Of a DNA stretch of 64,000 nt, positions 1-7,723 are shown one piece after another. Numbering within the stretch: the first letter of the stretch is position 1; each line of letters opens with the position of its first letter. The DNA is from Marinobacter lipolyticus SM19 (lineage in GTDB: Bacteria; Pseudomonadota; Gammaproteobacteria; Pseudomonadales; Oleiphilaceae). Location: positions 274,495 through 338,494 of the forward strand of contig NZ_KE007325.1 of assembly GCF_000397065.2 (NCBI RefSeq), in the 5' to 3' direction. The translations under genes were made by a program, and so were the position numbers. The notes under the pieces are model-generated. The model was not told the origin of the DNA. It worked only from the letters and a program-made list of their open reading frames with translations, and did not search any database.

Positions 1-74
1 GGCGGAGCCCAAGCGTCCCATGGATGGGCTTGAAGCGTGTTTCCGACAGCCTGCCCTCACCGATGCCCGCACCC
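1..74 (+). repeat. Partial long-hairpin element, loop class 1 (copy A, cut by window start)
   Basis: Positions 1-38 match the second half of the loop seen complete at 5367-5423 and 43995-44052: GGCGGAGCCCAAGCG, then a small inverted repeat CCCAT-GG-ATGGG, then the closing GAAGCGT. Position 39 onward (GTTTCCGAC...) would be the right arm, running to about 74; the left arm lies outside the window. The element lies downstream of gabT (minus strand). Assignment rests on the loop match only, because the arm pairing cannot be tested here. Confidence 0.6.
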
Positions 75-87
75 GATTCAGGAGACC

Positions 88-114
88 AAAAAAAGCCGGG
101 CGTTTAGCCCGGCT
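88..114 (-). terminator. Rho-independent terminator of gabT
   Basis: An 8-bp perfect stem (AGCCGGGC at 94-101 with GCCCGGCT at 107-114) and a 5-nt loop are followed on the minus strand by a run of seven T (A at 88-94 on the plus strand). It lies 27 nt past the gabT stop codon, the classical intrinsic terminator arrangement. Confidence 0.9.
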
Positions 115-140
115 CTGTCATCAGAAAAGTTTGAAGGGAA

Positions 141-1418
141 TTAAGCCCCAACCTCCTTCAGGCTCTCTTCCACTATTGCCAGCCCTTCTTCCAGCACATC
201 ATCTTCGATGGTCACCGGCATCAGGAACCGCAACGTATTGCCGTACATACCACAGCTCAGCAGAATCAGACCCTTTTCCTTCGCCTTCTTGGTCACTGCT
301 GCCGCCAGCTCCGGCTTGGGCGTACGGCTGGCCTTGCTCTCCACCAGCTCGAAGGCCGCCATGGGACCAAGATTGCGCACGTTATCCACATGCTCGAACT
401 GGTCCTGCCACTGACTGAAGCGCTGTTTCAGCTTCTCGCCAAGTGCCTGGGCCTTGCCCAGAATATCCTCTTCCTTGAACACATCGAACACCGCCAACGC
501 AGCCGCACAGGCCGTCGGGCTACCGGTGTAGGTACCGCCGAGAGAGTTCGGGCCAGACGCATCCATGTAATTATCGGTGCCGACAATGGCGGAAATCGGC
601 ATACCGTCCGCCATGCTCTTGGCCATGGTAATCAGATCCGGCTCAATACCGCTGTGCTCAATGGCGAACATCTTGCCGGTTCGGCCAAAGCCGCTCTGAA
701 CCTCATCCACAATCATCAGGATATCGTTTTCATCGCAGATCTTGCGAATGGCCTTGAGGAAGCTCGCTGGTGCAGCATAGAAACCGCCCTCACCCAATAC
801 CGGCTCGATCACGATTGCTGCGGTATTGTGGGCCGGGGAATCGGCCTTCATCGCCATCTTCAGACCGCGTAGTGCCTCGTCTTCACTGACACCGTGATAC
901 GGAACAGGGTAAGGAGCGCGATAGACGGTACCCGGCATCGGACCGAAATCGGTCTGGTAGGGCGCGGCCTTGCCGTTCATCGCCATGGTGTAAAAAGTAC
1001 GCCCATGGTAACCGCCGTCAAAGCAGATCACGTTGGTGCGGCCGGTGGCAGCGCGGGCGATCTTGATGGCGTTCTCCAGGGCCTCGGCACCGGAGTTGGC
1101 CAGCATGACCTTGGCGTGGCCGCGGACCGGACTGACGCTGCTGAGTTTCTCTGCCAGTTTGACGTAGCCCTCATAGGGCATCACCGTCTGGCAGGTATGC
1201 ATCAGCTTGTCCAGCTGGGCCTTGACGGCTTCCACCACCTTGGGATGACGGTGACCGATATTGAGGACACCGATGCCACCGGCAAAATCAATCATCCGGT
1301 TGCCATCGGCATCCCACAGTTCCGCGTTGGTCGCGTGATCGGCAAATTGCTCATTGGGACTTGCCGCGCCCGCTGCAACGTAGCGTTCTTTGAGTGCCTG
1401 CAATTCTTTATTGCTCAC
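141..1418 (-). CDS. gabT: 4-aminobutyrate aminotransferase
   Basis: This 425-residue class-III PLP aminotransferase transfers the amino group of 4-aminobutyrate to 2-oxoglutarate, giving succinate semialdehyde and glutamate in the cytoplasm. Visible family marks are SGAEA (109-113) for PLP phosphate contact, GGYHGRT (135-141), DEVQSGFGRTG (238-248) with the PLP-ring aspartate, and TMAKSMADG, whose Lys267 is the Schiff-base lysine. Length is normal for GabT. The start is GTG with GGGAG about 10 nt upstream; a nearby ATG is out of frame and stops at once. An intrinsic terminator follows. No gabD neighbour is seen in the window. A related omega-amino-acid substrate such as 5-aminovalerate is possible, as these enzymes overlap in specificity. 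Confidence 0.9.
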   Translation of the reverse strand: MSNKELQALKERYVAAGAASPNEQFADHATNAELWDADGNRMIDFAGGIGVLNIGHRHPKVVEAVKAQLDKLMHTCQTVMPYEGYVKLAEKLSSVSPVRGHAKVMLANSGAEALENAIKIARAATGRTNVICFDGGYHGRTFYTMAMNGKAAPYQTDFGPMPGTVYRAPYPVPYHGVSEDEALRGLKMAMKADSPAHNTAAIVIEPVLGEGGFYAAPASFLKAIRKICDENDILMIVDEVQSGFGRTGKMFAIEHSGIEPDLITMAKSMADGMPISAIVGTDNYMDASGPNSLGGTYTGSPTACAAALAVFDVFKEEDILGKAQALGEKLKQRFSQWQDQFEHVDNVRNLGPMAAFELVESKASRTPKPELAAAVTKKAKEKGLILLSCGMYGNTLRFLMPVTIEDDVLEEGLAIVEESLKEVGA

Positions 1419-1453
1419 TTTGCCATTCTCCCTGATATCAGGTTCGAATATTT

Positions 1454-1484
1454 GGCGGCAACCGGGCTTTGATGGGTCGCCGCC
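1454..1484 (-). terminator. Possible terminator hairpin between the ABC exporter gene and gabT
   Basis: GGCGGCAACC (1454-1463) pairs with GGTCGCCGCC (1475-1484) with one mismatch, making a 10-bp GC-rich stem with an 11-nt loop. There is no T run after it, so it may be a weak terminator or part of the gabT leader. Confidence 0.35.
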
Positions 1485-1534
1485 CTGGAATCTCTCTATC
1501 AGTGTAAGGAGTACGGTGACGGTTCACAAACCGA

Positions 1535-3289
1535 CTAACTGATTACAGGGCTCGTTTCCTCTTCGGAATCGCGGAACTGCAGCTGTGCCAGGCGCTGGTA
1601 CAAGGGGTTGCGCTGAATCAGCTCATCGTGGCGGCCAATGTCCTGAAGTCTGCCCTGATCCATCACCGCAATCCGGTCGGCATCGCGAACCGTGGCCAGC
1701 CGATGGGCAATAACCAGCGTGGTTCGTTGTGCCGTCAGCGCCGGCATGGCTTGTTGAATCAGGTGCTCGCTTTCCGCATCCAGGGCACTGGTGGCCTCAT
1801 CCAGCAGCAGCACCGGGGCATCCGCCAATAACGCACGGGCGATGGCCAGTCGTTGTTGCTGACCACCGGACAGCCCCAGACCGCTGTCTCCCAACCGGGT
1901 GTCATACCCCTGTGGCAGGGCCCGGATAAACTCATCGGCGTGGGCAATAACGGCGGCTGCCTTTACCTCTTCCAGTGTGGCTGTCGGCCGCGCGTAGCGA
2001 ATATTATCCAGCACCGAGCCATGGAACAGCGCGGGATTCTGGGGCACCAGCGCAAAACACCGCCGCAGATCCGCCAGAGTGAGCTTGCTGACGGGAAGTC
2101 CGTCGATGGTGATGGTGCCAGCTTCCGGTTCGTAGAAGCGCAGCAGCAGATCAAACAGGGTGGATTTCCCGGCACCGGAAGGGCCCACCAGCGCCACCGT
2201 CTCACCGGCACGTATGTGGATGTCCAGATGATGGATGGCCGGCGCTTCCGGCCGTGACGGATAGTGGAAGGTCAGCGCTTCAATATCGATCTGGCCGCTG
2301 ACATGGATTGGCAGAGTTACCGCGTTCTCCGGTTCACTGACCAGTTCCGATGGCGTCTGTAACAGTTCAAACAGCCGTGCGGCGGAACCGGCGGCGCGCT
2401 GGAGTTCCCCGATCACTTCGCTGAGCGCGCCGGCAGCTACCCCTACCAGCAGGCTGTAGAATACGAAAGCGGCCAGCTCCCCGGGACTGATCCTTCCGTG
2501 GATGACATCCAGGCCTCCGATCCACAGCACCACCCCGACCGCTCCCATGACCAGAGCGATGGCCAGGGCGGTCAGCCAGGAACGCTGCCGGATCCGGGCG
2601 CGGGCAATATCGAAGGCTCGTTCCGACACTTCGGCGAAGAAGCGGCGGTCGTGGGGTTGATGATTGAACGCCTGAACGGTTTTGATCTGGGCCAGATTTT
2701 CACCCACGTAACTGCCGACATCGGCCACCCGGTCCTGGCTGAGGCGGGATAACTGACGAACCCGGCGACCGAAAAACAGAATCGGAATGATCACCAGCGG
2801 GAAGCCCAGAAAAATCACACTGGCCAGTTTTGCGTTGGTAACAAATAACAGAATCAGGCCCCCCACCAGCATCAGCGCATTGCGCAGGGCAATGGACATC
2901 GTCGAGCCGATCACTGACTGCAGAACCGTGGTATCGGCGGTAAACCGGGACTGGATCTCCAGTGCCCGGTTCTGTTCAAAGAAGCCGGGGTGAAGGTCTA
3001 TCAGGTGGTTGAAGACTTGCTTGCGGATATCCGCCACCACCCGCTCCCCGATCCAGGACACCAGGTAGAACCGCGAAAACGACCCGATCGCCAGGCCCAG
3101 CACCAGCACAAAAAACAGCCCGATAGCCTGGGCCAGATTCTCGGGCGATTGGGTAGCCAATCCCTGGTCCACCAGAATTCGTAAACCCTGACCCAGGCCA
3201 AGGGTAATACCGGCAGTGATGATAAGCGCCACCATGGCGCCAACCACCGCCCGACGGTAAGGGCTGATAAACCCAATAACCAGTTTCAT
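1535..3289 (-). CDS. ABC transporter, fused permease/ATPase (MsbA/LmrA-like exporter)
   Basis: This 584-residue half-transporter acts as a homodimer in the inner membrane. The N-terminal transmembrane domain (about 5-290) has roughly six hydrophobic spans. The ATPase domain has Walker A GPSGAGKST (369-377), signature LSGGQQQR (473-480), Walker B VLLLDEAT (493-500) and H-loop IAHR (527-530), all intact. The family exports lipids, peptides or drugs; the substrate cannot be read from sequence. It is transcribed divergently from a second ABC exporter at 3538, with a degenerate long-hairpin element in the gap. The ribosome binding site before the ATG at 3289 is weak, so the start is less certain than the rest. 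Confidence 0.85.
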   Translation of the reverse strand: MKLVIGFISPYRRAVVGAMVALIITAGITLGLGQGLRILVDQGLATQSPENLAQAIGLFFVLVLGLAIGSFSRFYLVSWIGERVVADIRKQVFNHLIDLHPGFFEQNRALEIQSRFTADTTVLQSVIGSTMSIALRNALMLVGGLILLFVTNAKLASVIFLGFPLVIIPILFFGRRVRQLSRLSQDRVADVGSYVGENLAQIKTVQAFNHQPHDRRFFAEVSERAFDIARARIRQRSWLTALAIALVMGAVGVVLWIGGLDVIHGRISPGELAAFVFYSLLVGVAAGALSEVIGELQRAAGSAARLFELLQTPSELVSEPENAVTLPIHVSGQIDIEALTFHYPSRPEAPAIHHLDIHIRAGETVALVGPSGAGKSTLFDLLLRFYEPEAGTITIDGLPVSKLTLADLRRCFALVPQNPALFHGSVLDNIRYARPTATLEEVKAAAVIAHADEFIRALPQGYDTRLGDSGLGLSGGQQQRLAIARALLADAPVLLLDEATSALDAESEHLIQQAMPALTAQRTTLVIAHRLATVRDADRIAVMDQGRLQDIGRHDELIQRNPLYQRLAQLQFRDSEEETSPVIS

Positions 3290-3392
3290 AGCTTTGCGGT
3301 GACGGGTGTTAATGGTATGCCTCCTGGATGCGGTAGACTCTGGCGACTATACGGCTTGTACTCGTAACAAGACCTATCATACAGCTATGCAA

Positions 3393-3509
3393 GAGCGTGC
3401 GGGGTGGGTACTGCCTACCAAGACCGTCAAAAGCCAGGGATGGCTTTTGACGAGCGTACAGGGACGTATTTACAGCGTGTCCTGGCAAGCCGTTCCACCC
3501 CGTACGCTC
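3393..3509 (+). repeat. Long-hairpin element, loop class 1, degenerate arms (copy B)
   Basis: The arms at 3393-3424 and 3477-3509 pair imperfectly: the outer GAGCGT.CGGGGTGG pairs well, the inner part has several mismatches and a one-base offset. The loop ends GCGT like the other class-1 copies and shares ACAGGGACGTATT.ACAGCGT with copy D. Unlike the other copies it contains a perfect 11-bp inner stem, GTCAAAAGCCA (3426-3436) with TGGCTTTTGAC (3441-3451). It fills the gap between two divergent ABC exporter genes and ends 28 nt before the GTG start at 3538, so a role as a plain terminator is unlikely. Confidence 0.75.
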
Positions 3510-3537
3510 GACTACTCTGAAGCGAAAGGAAGACCAA

Positions 3538-5346
3538 GTGCGCGCCTACGCCGATAACGACTACCCCGCTGATCACAAACCGGACTGGAAGGTCATAGCC
3601 GGTCTATGGCCTTATCTGGCGGAATTCCGTGGCCGTGTGTTCCTGGCCCTGGGCTTTCTGGTGATCTCCAAGCTAGCCACCGTGGCGACACCGGTGGCGC
3701 TGAAATACATTGTGGATTACCTGGACCAGAACCGGGGCGGCGAACTGCTGTTGTGGATTCCGGTGCTGCTGGTCGTGGCCTATGGCCTGCTTCGGTTTGG
3801 CAGCACCCTGTTCAGTGAACTGCGGGATGCGGTGTTTGCCCGGGTAGCGGAGCGGGCGATGCGACGGGTGTCGTTGCGGGTGTTTGAACATCTTCACAAT
3901 CGGGAGCTGGCGTTTCACCTGGACCGCAAGACCGGTGGTCTGGCCCGGGATATCGAACGGGGCACCAATGGCATCAGTTTTCTGTTGCGTTTTACCCTGT
4001 TCAACATCGTGCCCACCCTTCTCGAAATCCTGATGGTTGCCGGCATTCTGTTTGTGGTGTTCAACGTCGGCTATGTGCTGGCGATTCTGGTGGCGGTGGT
4101 GGTGTATGTGGTGTTTTCCATCAAAGTCACCGAGTGGCGGACGAAGTTTGTGCGGGAAGCCAATGCCCGGGACAACCAGTCCAACTCGCGGGCGGTGGAC
4201 AGCCTGCTCAATTACGAGACGGTGAAGTACTTCAATAACGAGCGTTTTGAGGCGCAGCTGTACGACCGGGATCTGGAGGACTGGGAACAAGCCCGCCTGA
4301 AAAACCGGTTATCACTGGCGGCGCTGAACTCCGGCCAGGCCCTGATCATCGGCCTGGCGATGATTGCCATCATGGCGATGGCGGTGCGAGAAGTGGCCAG
4401 CGGCGAGATTACCCTGGGTGACTTCACCATGATCAACGCTTACCTGTTGCAACTGTTTATTCCCCTGAACGCCCTGGGGTTTGTCTACCGGGAAATCCGT
4501 CAGGCGTTGGTGAATGTGGAGCGCCTGTTCGGGCTGTTGGGTGATCCCCCGGGCATAAAGGACGCGCCGGATGCCCGGCCGCTGGCAGTGAATGACGGAG
4601 AAGTATGCTTCAGCCACATCCACTTTGCCTATCGCCCGGATCGTCCGATTCTGCAGGATGTGGATTTTTCCATTCCTGCTGGTCACACCGTGGCGGTGGT
4701 CGGCGCCAGCGGTGCGGGTAAGTCCACCCTCGCCCGATTGCTGTTCCGCTTTTTCGATGTCGACAAGGGCGCGATTACCATCGATGGCCAGGATATCCGC
4801 GAGGTGACCCAGGACAGCCTGCGCGCCGCCATTGGCGTGGTGCCCCAGGATACGGTGCTGTTCAACGATACCCTGTATCGCAACCTGGCCTACGGCCGAC
4901 CGGAGGCCAGTGAAGAAGAGGTGTACCGTGCCGCCCGCATGGCGCACCTGGAAGACTTTATCCACAGCCTGCCCGATGGCTATGAAACACGGGTCGGTGA
5001 ACGCGGGCTGAAACTCTCAGGCGGTGAGAAGCAGCGGGTGGCCATTGCCCGGGTGATTCTGAAGAACCCGCCGTTGCTCATTCTGGACGAGGCCACATCG
5101 TCACTGGATTCGCTGTCCGAGCAGGCCATTCTGGGGGCGTTGAAAGAAGTTAGCCAGCAGCGGACGACGCTGGTCATCGCCCACCGCCTTTCCACGGTGC
5201 GGGATGCCGACGCCATTCTGGTAATGGATGGCGGCCGGATTGTGGAAAGCGGCCACCACAACGACCTGTTGGCTCGGGGTGGCCGCTATGCACATCTGTG
5301 GGAGCAGCAGCATCGGAGCGGTGATAACTCCCAGTTGAGCCAGTGA
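3538..5346 (+). CDS. Atm1/ABCB7-type ABC exporter, fused permease/ATPase
   Basis: The 602-residue protein matches the heavy-metal tolerance/Atm1 subfamily, inner-membrane homodimers that export glutathione-linked metals or sulfur species. The subfamily-like stretch TEWRTKFVREAN with NSRAVDSLLNYETVKYFNNE (about 198-236) lies in the transmembrane domain. The ATPase has Walker A GASGAGKST (389-397), signature LSGGEKQR (493-500), Walker B LLILDEAT (513-520) and an IAHR H-loop. Start is GTG, supported by an AGGAAG site seven bases upstream, after the hairpin at 3393-3509. Its TGA stop lies in the left arm of the hairpin at 5339-5451. Substrate is inferred from family only. Confidence 0.88.
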   Translation: MRAYADNDYPADHKPDWKVIAGLWPYLAEFRGRVFLALGFLVISKLATVATPVALKYIVDYLDQNRGGELLLWIPVLLVVAYGLLRFGSTLFSELRDAVFARVAERAMRRVSLRVFEHLHNRELAFHLDRKTGGLARDIERGTNGISFLLRFTLFNIVPTLLEILMVAGILFVVFNVGYVLAILVAVVVYVVFSIKVTEWRTKFVREANARDNQSNSRAVDSLLNYETVKYFNNERFEAQLYDRDLEDWEQARLKNRLSLAALNSGQALIIGLAMIAIMAMAVREVASGEITLGDFTMINAYLLQLFIPLNALGFVYREIRQALVNVERLFGLLGDPPGIKDAPDARPLAVNDGEVCFSHIHFAYRPDRPILQDVDFSIPAGHTVAVVGASGAGKSTLARLLFRFFDVDKGAITIDGQDIREVTQDSLRAAIGVVPQDTVLFNDTLYRNLAYGRPEASEEEVYRAARMAHLEDFIHSLPDGYETRVGERGLKLSGGEKQRVAIARVILKNPPLLILDEATSSLDSLSEQAILGALKEVSQQRTTLVIAHRLSTVRDADAILVMDGGRIVESGHHNDLLARGGRYAHLWEQQHRSGDNSQLSQ

Positions 5347-5451
5347 TCGGAGGGCCTTGCCAAAACCGTGCGGAGCCAGGGATGGCGGAGCCCGAGCGTC
5401 ACATGGATGTGCCGAAGGAGCGTGTTTTGGCAAGGCCCTCCGATCACTGGC
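5339..5451 (+). repeat. Long-hairpin element, loop class 1, perfect 28-bp arms (copy C)
   Basis: Left arm 5339-5366 and right arm 5424-5451 are perfect reverse complements over 28 bp. The arm tips are CCAAAAC and GTTTTGG, as in copies E and F. The 57-nt loop (5367-5423) runs GTGCGGAGCC..GGATGGCGGAGCCCGAGCGT, then a small stem CACAT-GG-ATGTG, then AAGGAGCGT. It closes the gap between convergent genes. The TGA of the Atm1-like gene (5344-5346) and the TGA of recD (5444-5446) sit at mirror positions in the two arms, so both genes end CCAGTGA. It may work as a two-way terminator, but there is no T run. Confidence 0.92.
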
Positions 5452-7723
5452 GTCCCGGGCGCTCGTTATCAGCAAGCCTCAACGCCAGCCCGGAGGCCCG
5501 GACCACCTGCTGCCCGACACTGTCTTTCAGTACCTGGGCATCGCCGGTGATCAGGCTGAACCAGTTCTTTGCCCGGGTGATGCCGGTATAGACCAGCTCC
5601 CGGGTCATCACCGGGCTGAGTCGGTCCGGCAGTACCAGGCAGGTATGGTTGAACTCGGAGCCCTGAGACTTGTGCACGGTCATCGCGTACACGGTTTCCA
5701 GTTGTTGCAACCGGCTCGGGGATATCCAGCGTATGCTGTCGGTCCCGTCCCCGCTGGGAAACGCGACCCGCAACGTGAACCTGGGCTCACCGGACTCGGT
5801 CCGGTCCCAGGGCACGCTGAAGGTGATACCGATATCCCCGTTCATCAGGCCCAGGTTGTAATCGTTGCCGGTGATCAGCACCGGCCGCCCGGCGTACCAG
5901 CCTTCGGCGCGGGGAATCAGTTTTTCCCCCAGCAACTGCTGCGCCACCTGGTCGTTGAGGCCTTCCACTCCCCAGGGGCCCTTTCGCAGGGCGCAGAGAA
6001 TCTGGAAATCGTTGAAGGCGGTCAGTACGTCTTTTGCCAGATCGTCCCAGTCCTCCCGGGAGCTGTCGGGCGTTAACCGATGATGATTCATGCGTTCCAG
6101 ATAGTGACGATACCCGACCGGTGGCGGCAGCATCTGCCGGTTGACCTCCCGACCCTGGCCCTGATGTCGGAAGGCGTCCGGCGTGCCGGTGACGGCATGG
6201 GCACAGACCAGTTCCAGGGTGTCGTCGAGGGCCGGTCTGGCGGTGCGGCCGTTCAGCCAGATGACGTCATCGAAGCCGCCGTCGCGGCACTGTCGCAACA
6301 ACGCTGCATCCAGGGTATCGGTGTTGACCGCTTCCGCCAGTTTGCGAATACCGCTGTCCTCACTGAAACGATAGCTCTTGCGCAGCATCGCCACCGCCTG
6401 GTCGAGCACCTGGCCCTGGGGATCAATCCGTGAGTCCGGTACCCGGTCGCCAGTGATGGTGTGCAGCCACTGGGCAGTGTCCGGGGTGTAATGGGCCTCT
6501 GCCGCACGCTGGCACAATTCACCCAGAACGGCGCCGGCATCCACCGACGCCAGCTGGTCCTTGTCGCCCAGCAGGATCAGTTGGGCATCGCTGGGCAGGG
6601 CATCAAATACCGAAGCCATCAGGTCCACATCCACCATGGACGCTTCGTCGATCACCAGGATATCCACCAGCAGCGGATTGTCCCGGTTGTGGCGGAATTT
6701 GCGGGTGTCCGGCCGGCTGCCGAGCAGGCGATGCAGTGTGGTGACTTTGGTGGGAATGTCGTCCAGCACCACCTGACCGGGCAATGCCTCCAGTGGCAGG
6801 CGGCTGACCGCACCGCCGATGGATTCGTTCAGTCGTGCGGCGGCCTTGCCGGTGGGGGCGGCCAGACGAATACGGTACTTGCGACCGGCCCGTTCCGGGG
6901 ATTCACCGGCTACCGCCTGCAGGGCTGCCAACAGGTTCACCACGGTGGTGGTCTTGCCGGTACCGGGACCACCGGTAACCACCGCAAACCGGTTGCGGGC
7001 GGCGAGGGCGCAGGCCAGTTTCTGGTAATCCACATCCGGTTGGGGTTTGAACAGGCAGCCCAGTGCCTGCGACAGGGTGCCGGCGGATGCCGAGGTCGGG
7101 TCCGCCAGTGGGGAGAGCAGCGCCAGCCGTTGCTGGATGCCCTCGGCAATTCGCTGTTCGTAACGCCAGAACCGGCGCAGGTAAAGTCGGGTATCGTTCA
7201 GCACCATCGGCGTGATCTGTGAGCCATCACTGACTGCCGGCGTGTTGCCCAGGGCGGCAAGACACTCCTGCAGGGAAACGCTGGCCAGCACCTCATCCGG
7301 GGCCAGTTGGCTCAGTTCCGCTGCTTCGGAATCCGTCAGTTTATCCGGGCCGGGTTCCTCCGGTGGCAAGGACAGGGTGGCGCCGGCATCGGACAACAGA
7401 TTGGCAAGGTCAATACACACATGGCCCCGACCTACCTGATGGGAGGTCAGTGCTGCCAGTAACAGCAACAACGGTTGTGGCGTATGGCCCTGCTCTTCCA
7501 GAAGGTTCCGGATCAGCCGTGCAAACCCCACATCCAGTGGGCGAATCCATTCGGCCTGTTGCCACTGGAGCAATAACGCTTCGGTCCGGTCGAGGCTGGC
7601 CAGTAGCTTGCGGGTATCGACAGTCGGTACTGATGGCGCTGTGGATAATGGTGGCGCAGGGCTTTGACCGTCATCGCCGAGATCGAAGGTGAACTGTTTG
7701 TCGGAGTTGCGGGTCCGGCTCAT
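5444..7723 (-). CDS. recD: Exodeoxyribonuclease V alpha subunit RecD
   Basis: The 759-residue 5'-3' helicase motor of RecBCD processes double-strand DNA ends before recombination. Walker A GGPGTGKTT lies at about 251-259, the DEXX motif VIDEASMVD about 110 residues later, and motif VI appears as AMTVHKSQGSEF near the C-terminus, where UvrD-like and RecD helicases have it. The start at 7723 is chosen because GGGAGG stands seven bases upstream and the ATG overlaps the recB stop as ATGA; an ATG at 7738 is possible but less well placed. E. coli RecD is about 608 residues, so this is a longer form with an extended N-terminal region. The last codons fall in the hairpin at 5339-5451. Confidence 0.93.
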   Translation of the reverse strand: MSRTRNSDKQFTFDLGDDGQSPAPPLSTAPSVPTVDTRKLLASLDRTEALLLQWQQAEWIRPLDVGFARLIRNLLEEQGHTPQPLLLLLAALTSHQVGRGHVCIDLANLLSDAGATLSLPPEEPGPDKLTDSEAAELSQLAPDEVLASVSLQECLAALGNTPAVSDGSQITPMVLNDTRLYLRRFWRYEQRIAEGIQQRLALLSPLADPTSASAGTLSQALGCLFKPQPDVDYQKLACALAARNRFAVVTGGPGTGKTTTVVNLLAALQAVAGESPERAGRKYRIRLAAPTGKAAARLNESIGGAVSRLPLEALPGQVVLDDIPTKVTTLHRLLGSRPDTRKFRHNRDNPLLVDILVIDEASMVDVDLMASVFDALPSDAQLILLGDKDQLASVDAGAVLGELCQRAAEAHYTPDTAQWLHTITGDRVPDSRIDPQGQVLDQAVAMLRKSYRFSEDSGIRKLAEAVNTDTLDAALLRQCRDGGFDDVIWLNGRTARPALDDTLELVCAHAVTGTPDAFRHQGQGREVNRQMLPPPVGYRHYLERMNHHRLTPDSSREDWDDLAKDVLTAFNDFQILCALRKGPWGVEGLNDQVAQQLLGEKLIPRAEGWYAGRPVLITGNDYNLGLMNGDIGITFSVPWDRTESGEPRFTLRVAFPSGDGTDSIRWISPSRLQQLETVYAMTVHKSQGSEFNHTCLVLPDRLSPVMTRELVYTGITRAKNWFSLITGDAQVLKDSVGQQVVRASGLALRLADNERPGRQ

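Noticed and set aside
20..418. Plus-strand frame from hairpin A into antisense gabT
   Set aside because: Same artefact: an ATG in the loop followed by antisense sequence.
5343..6076. Plus-strand frames starting in hairpin C and running antisense to recD
   Set aside because: They begin in the inverted repeat and continue as antisense of recD; hairpin loops in this family create such artificial starts (products beginning MDV or MDG).
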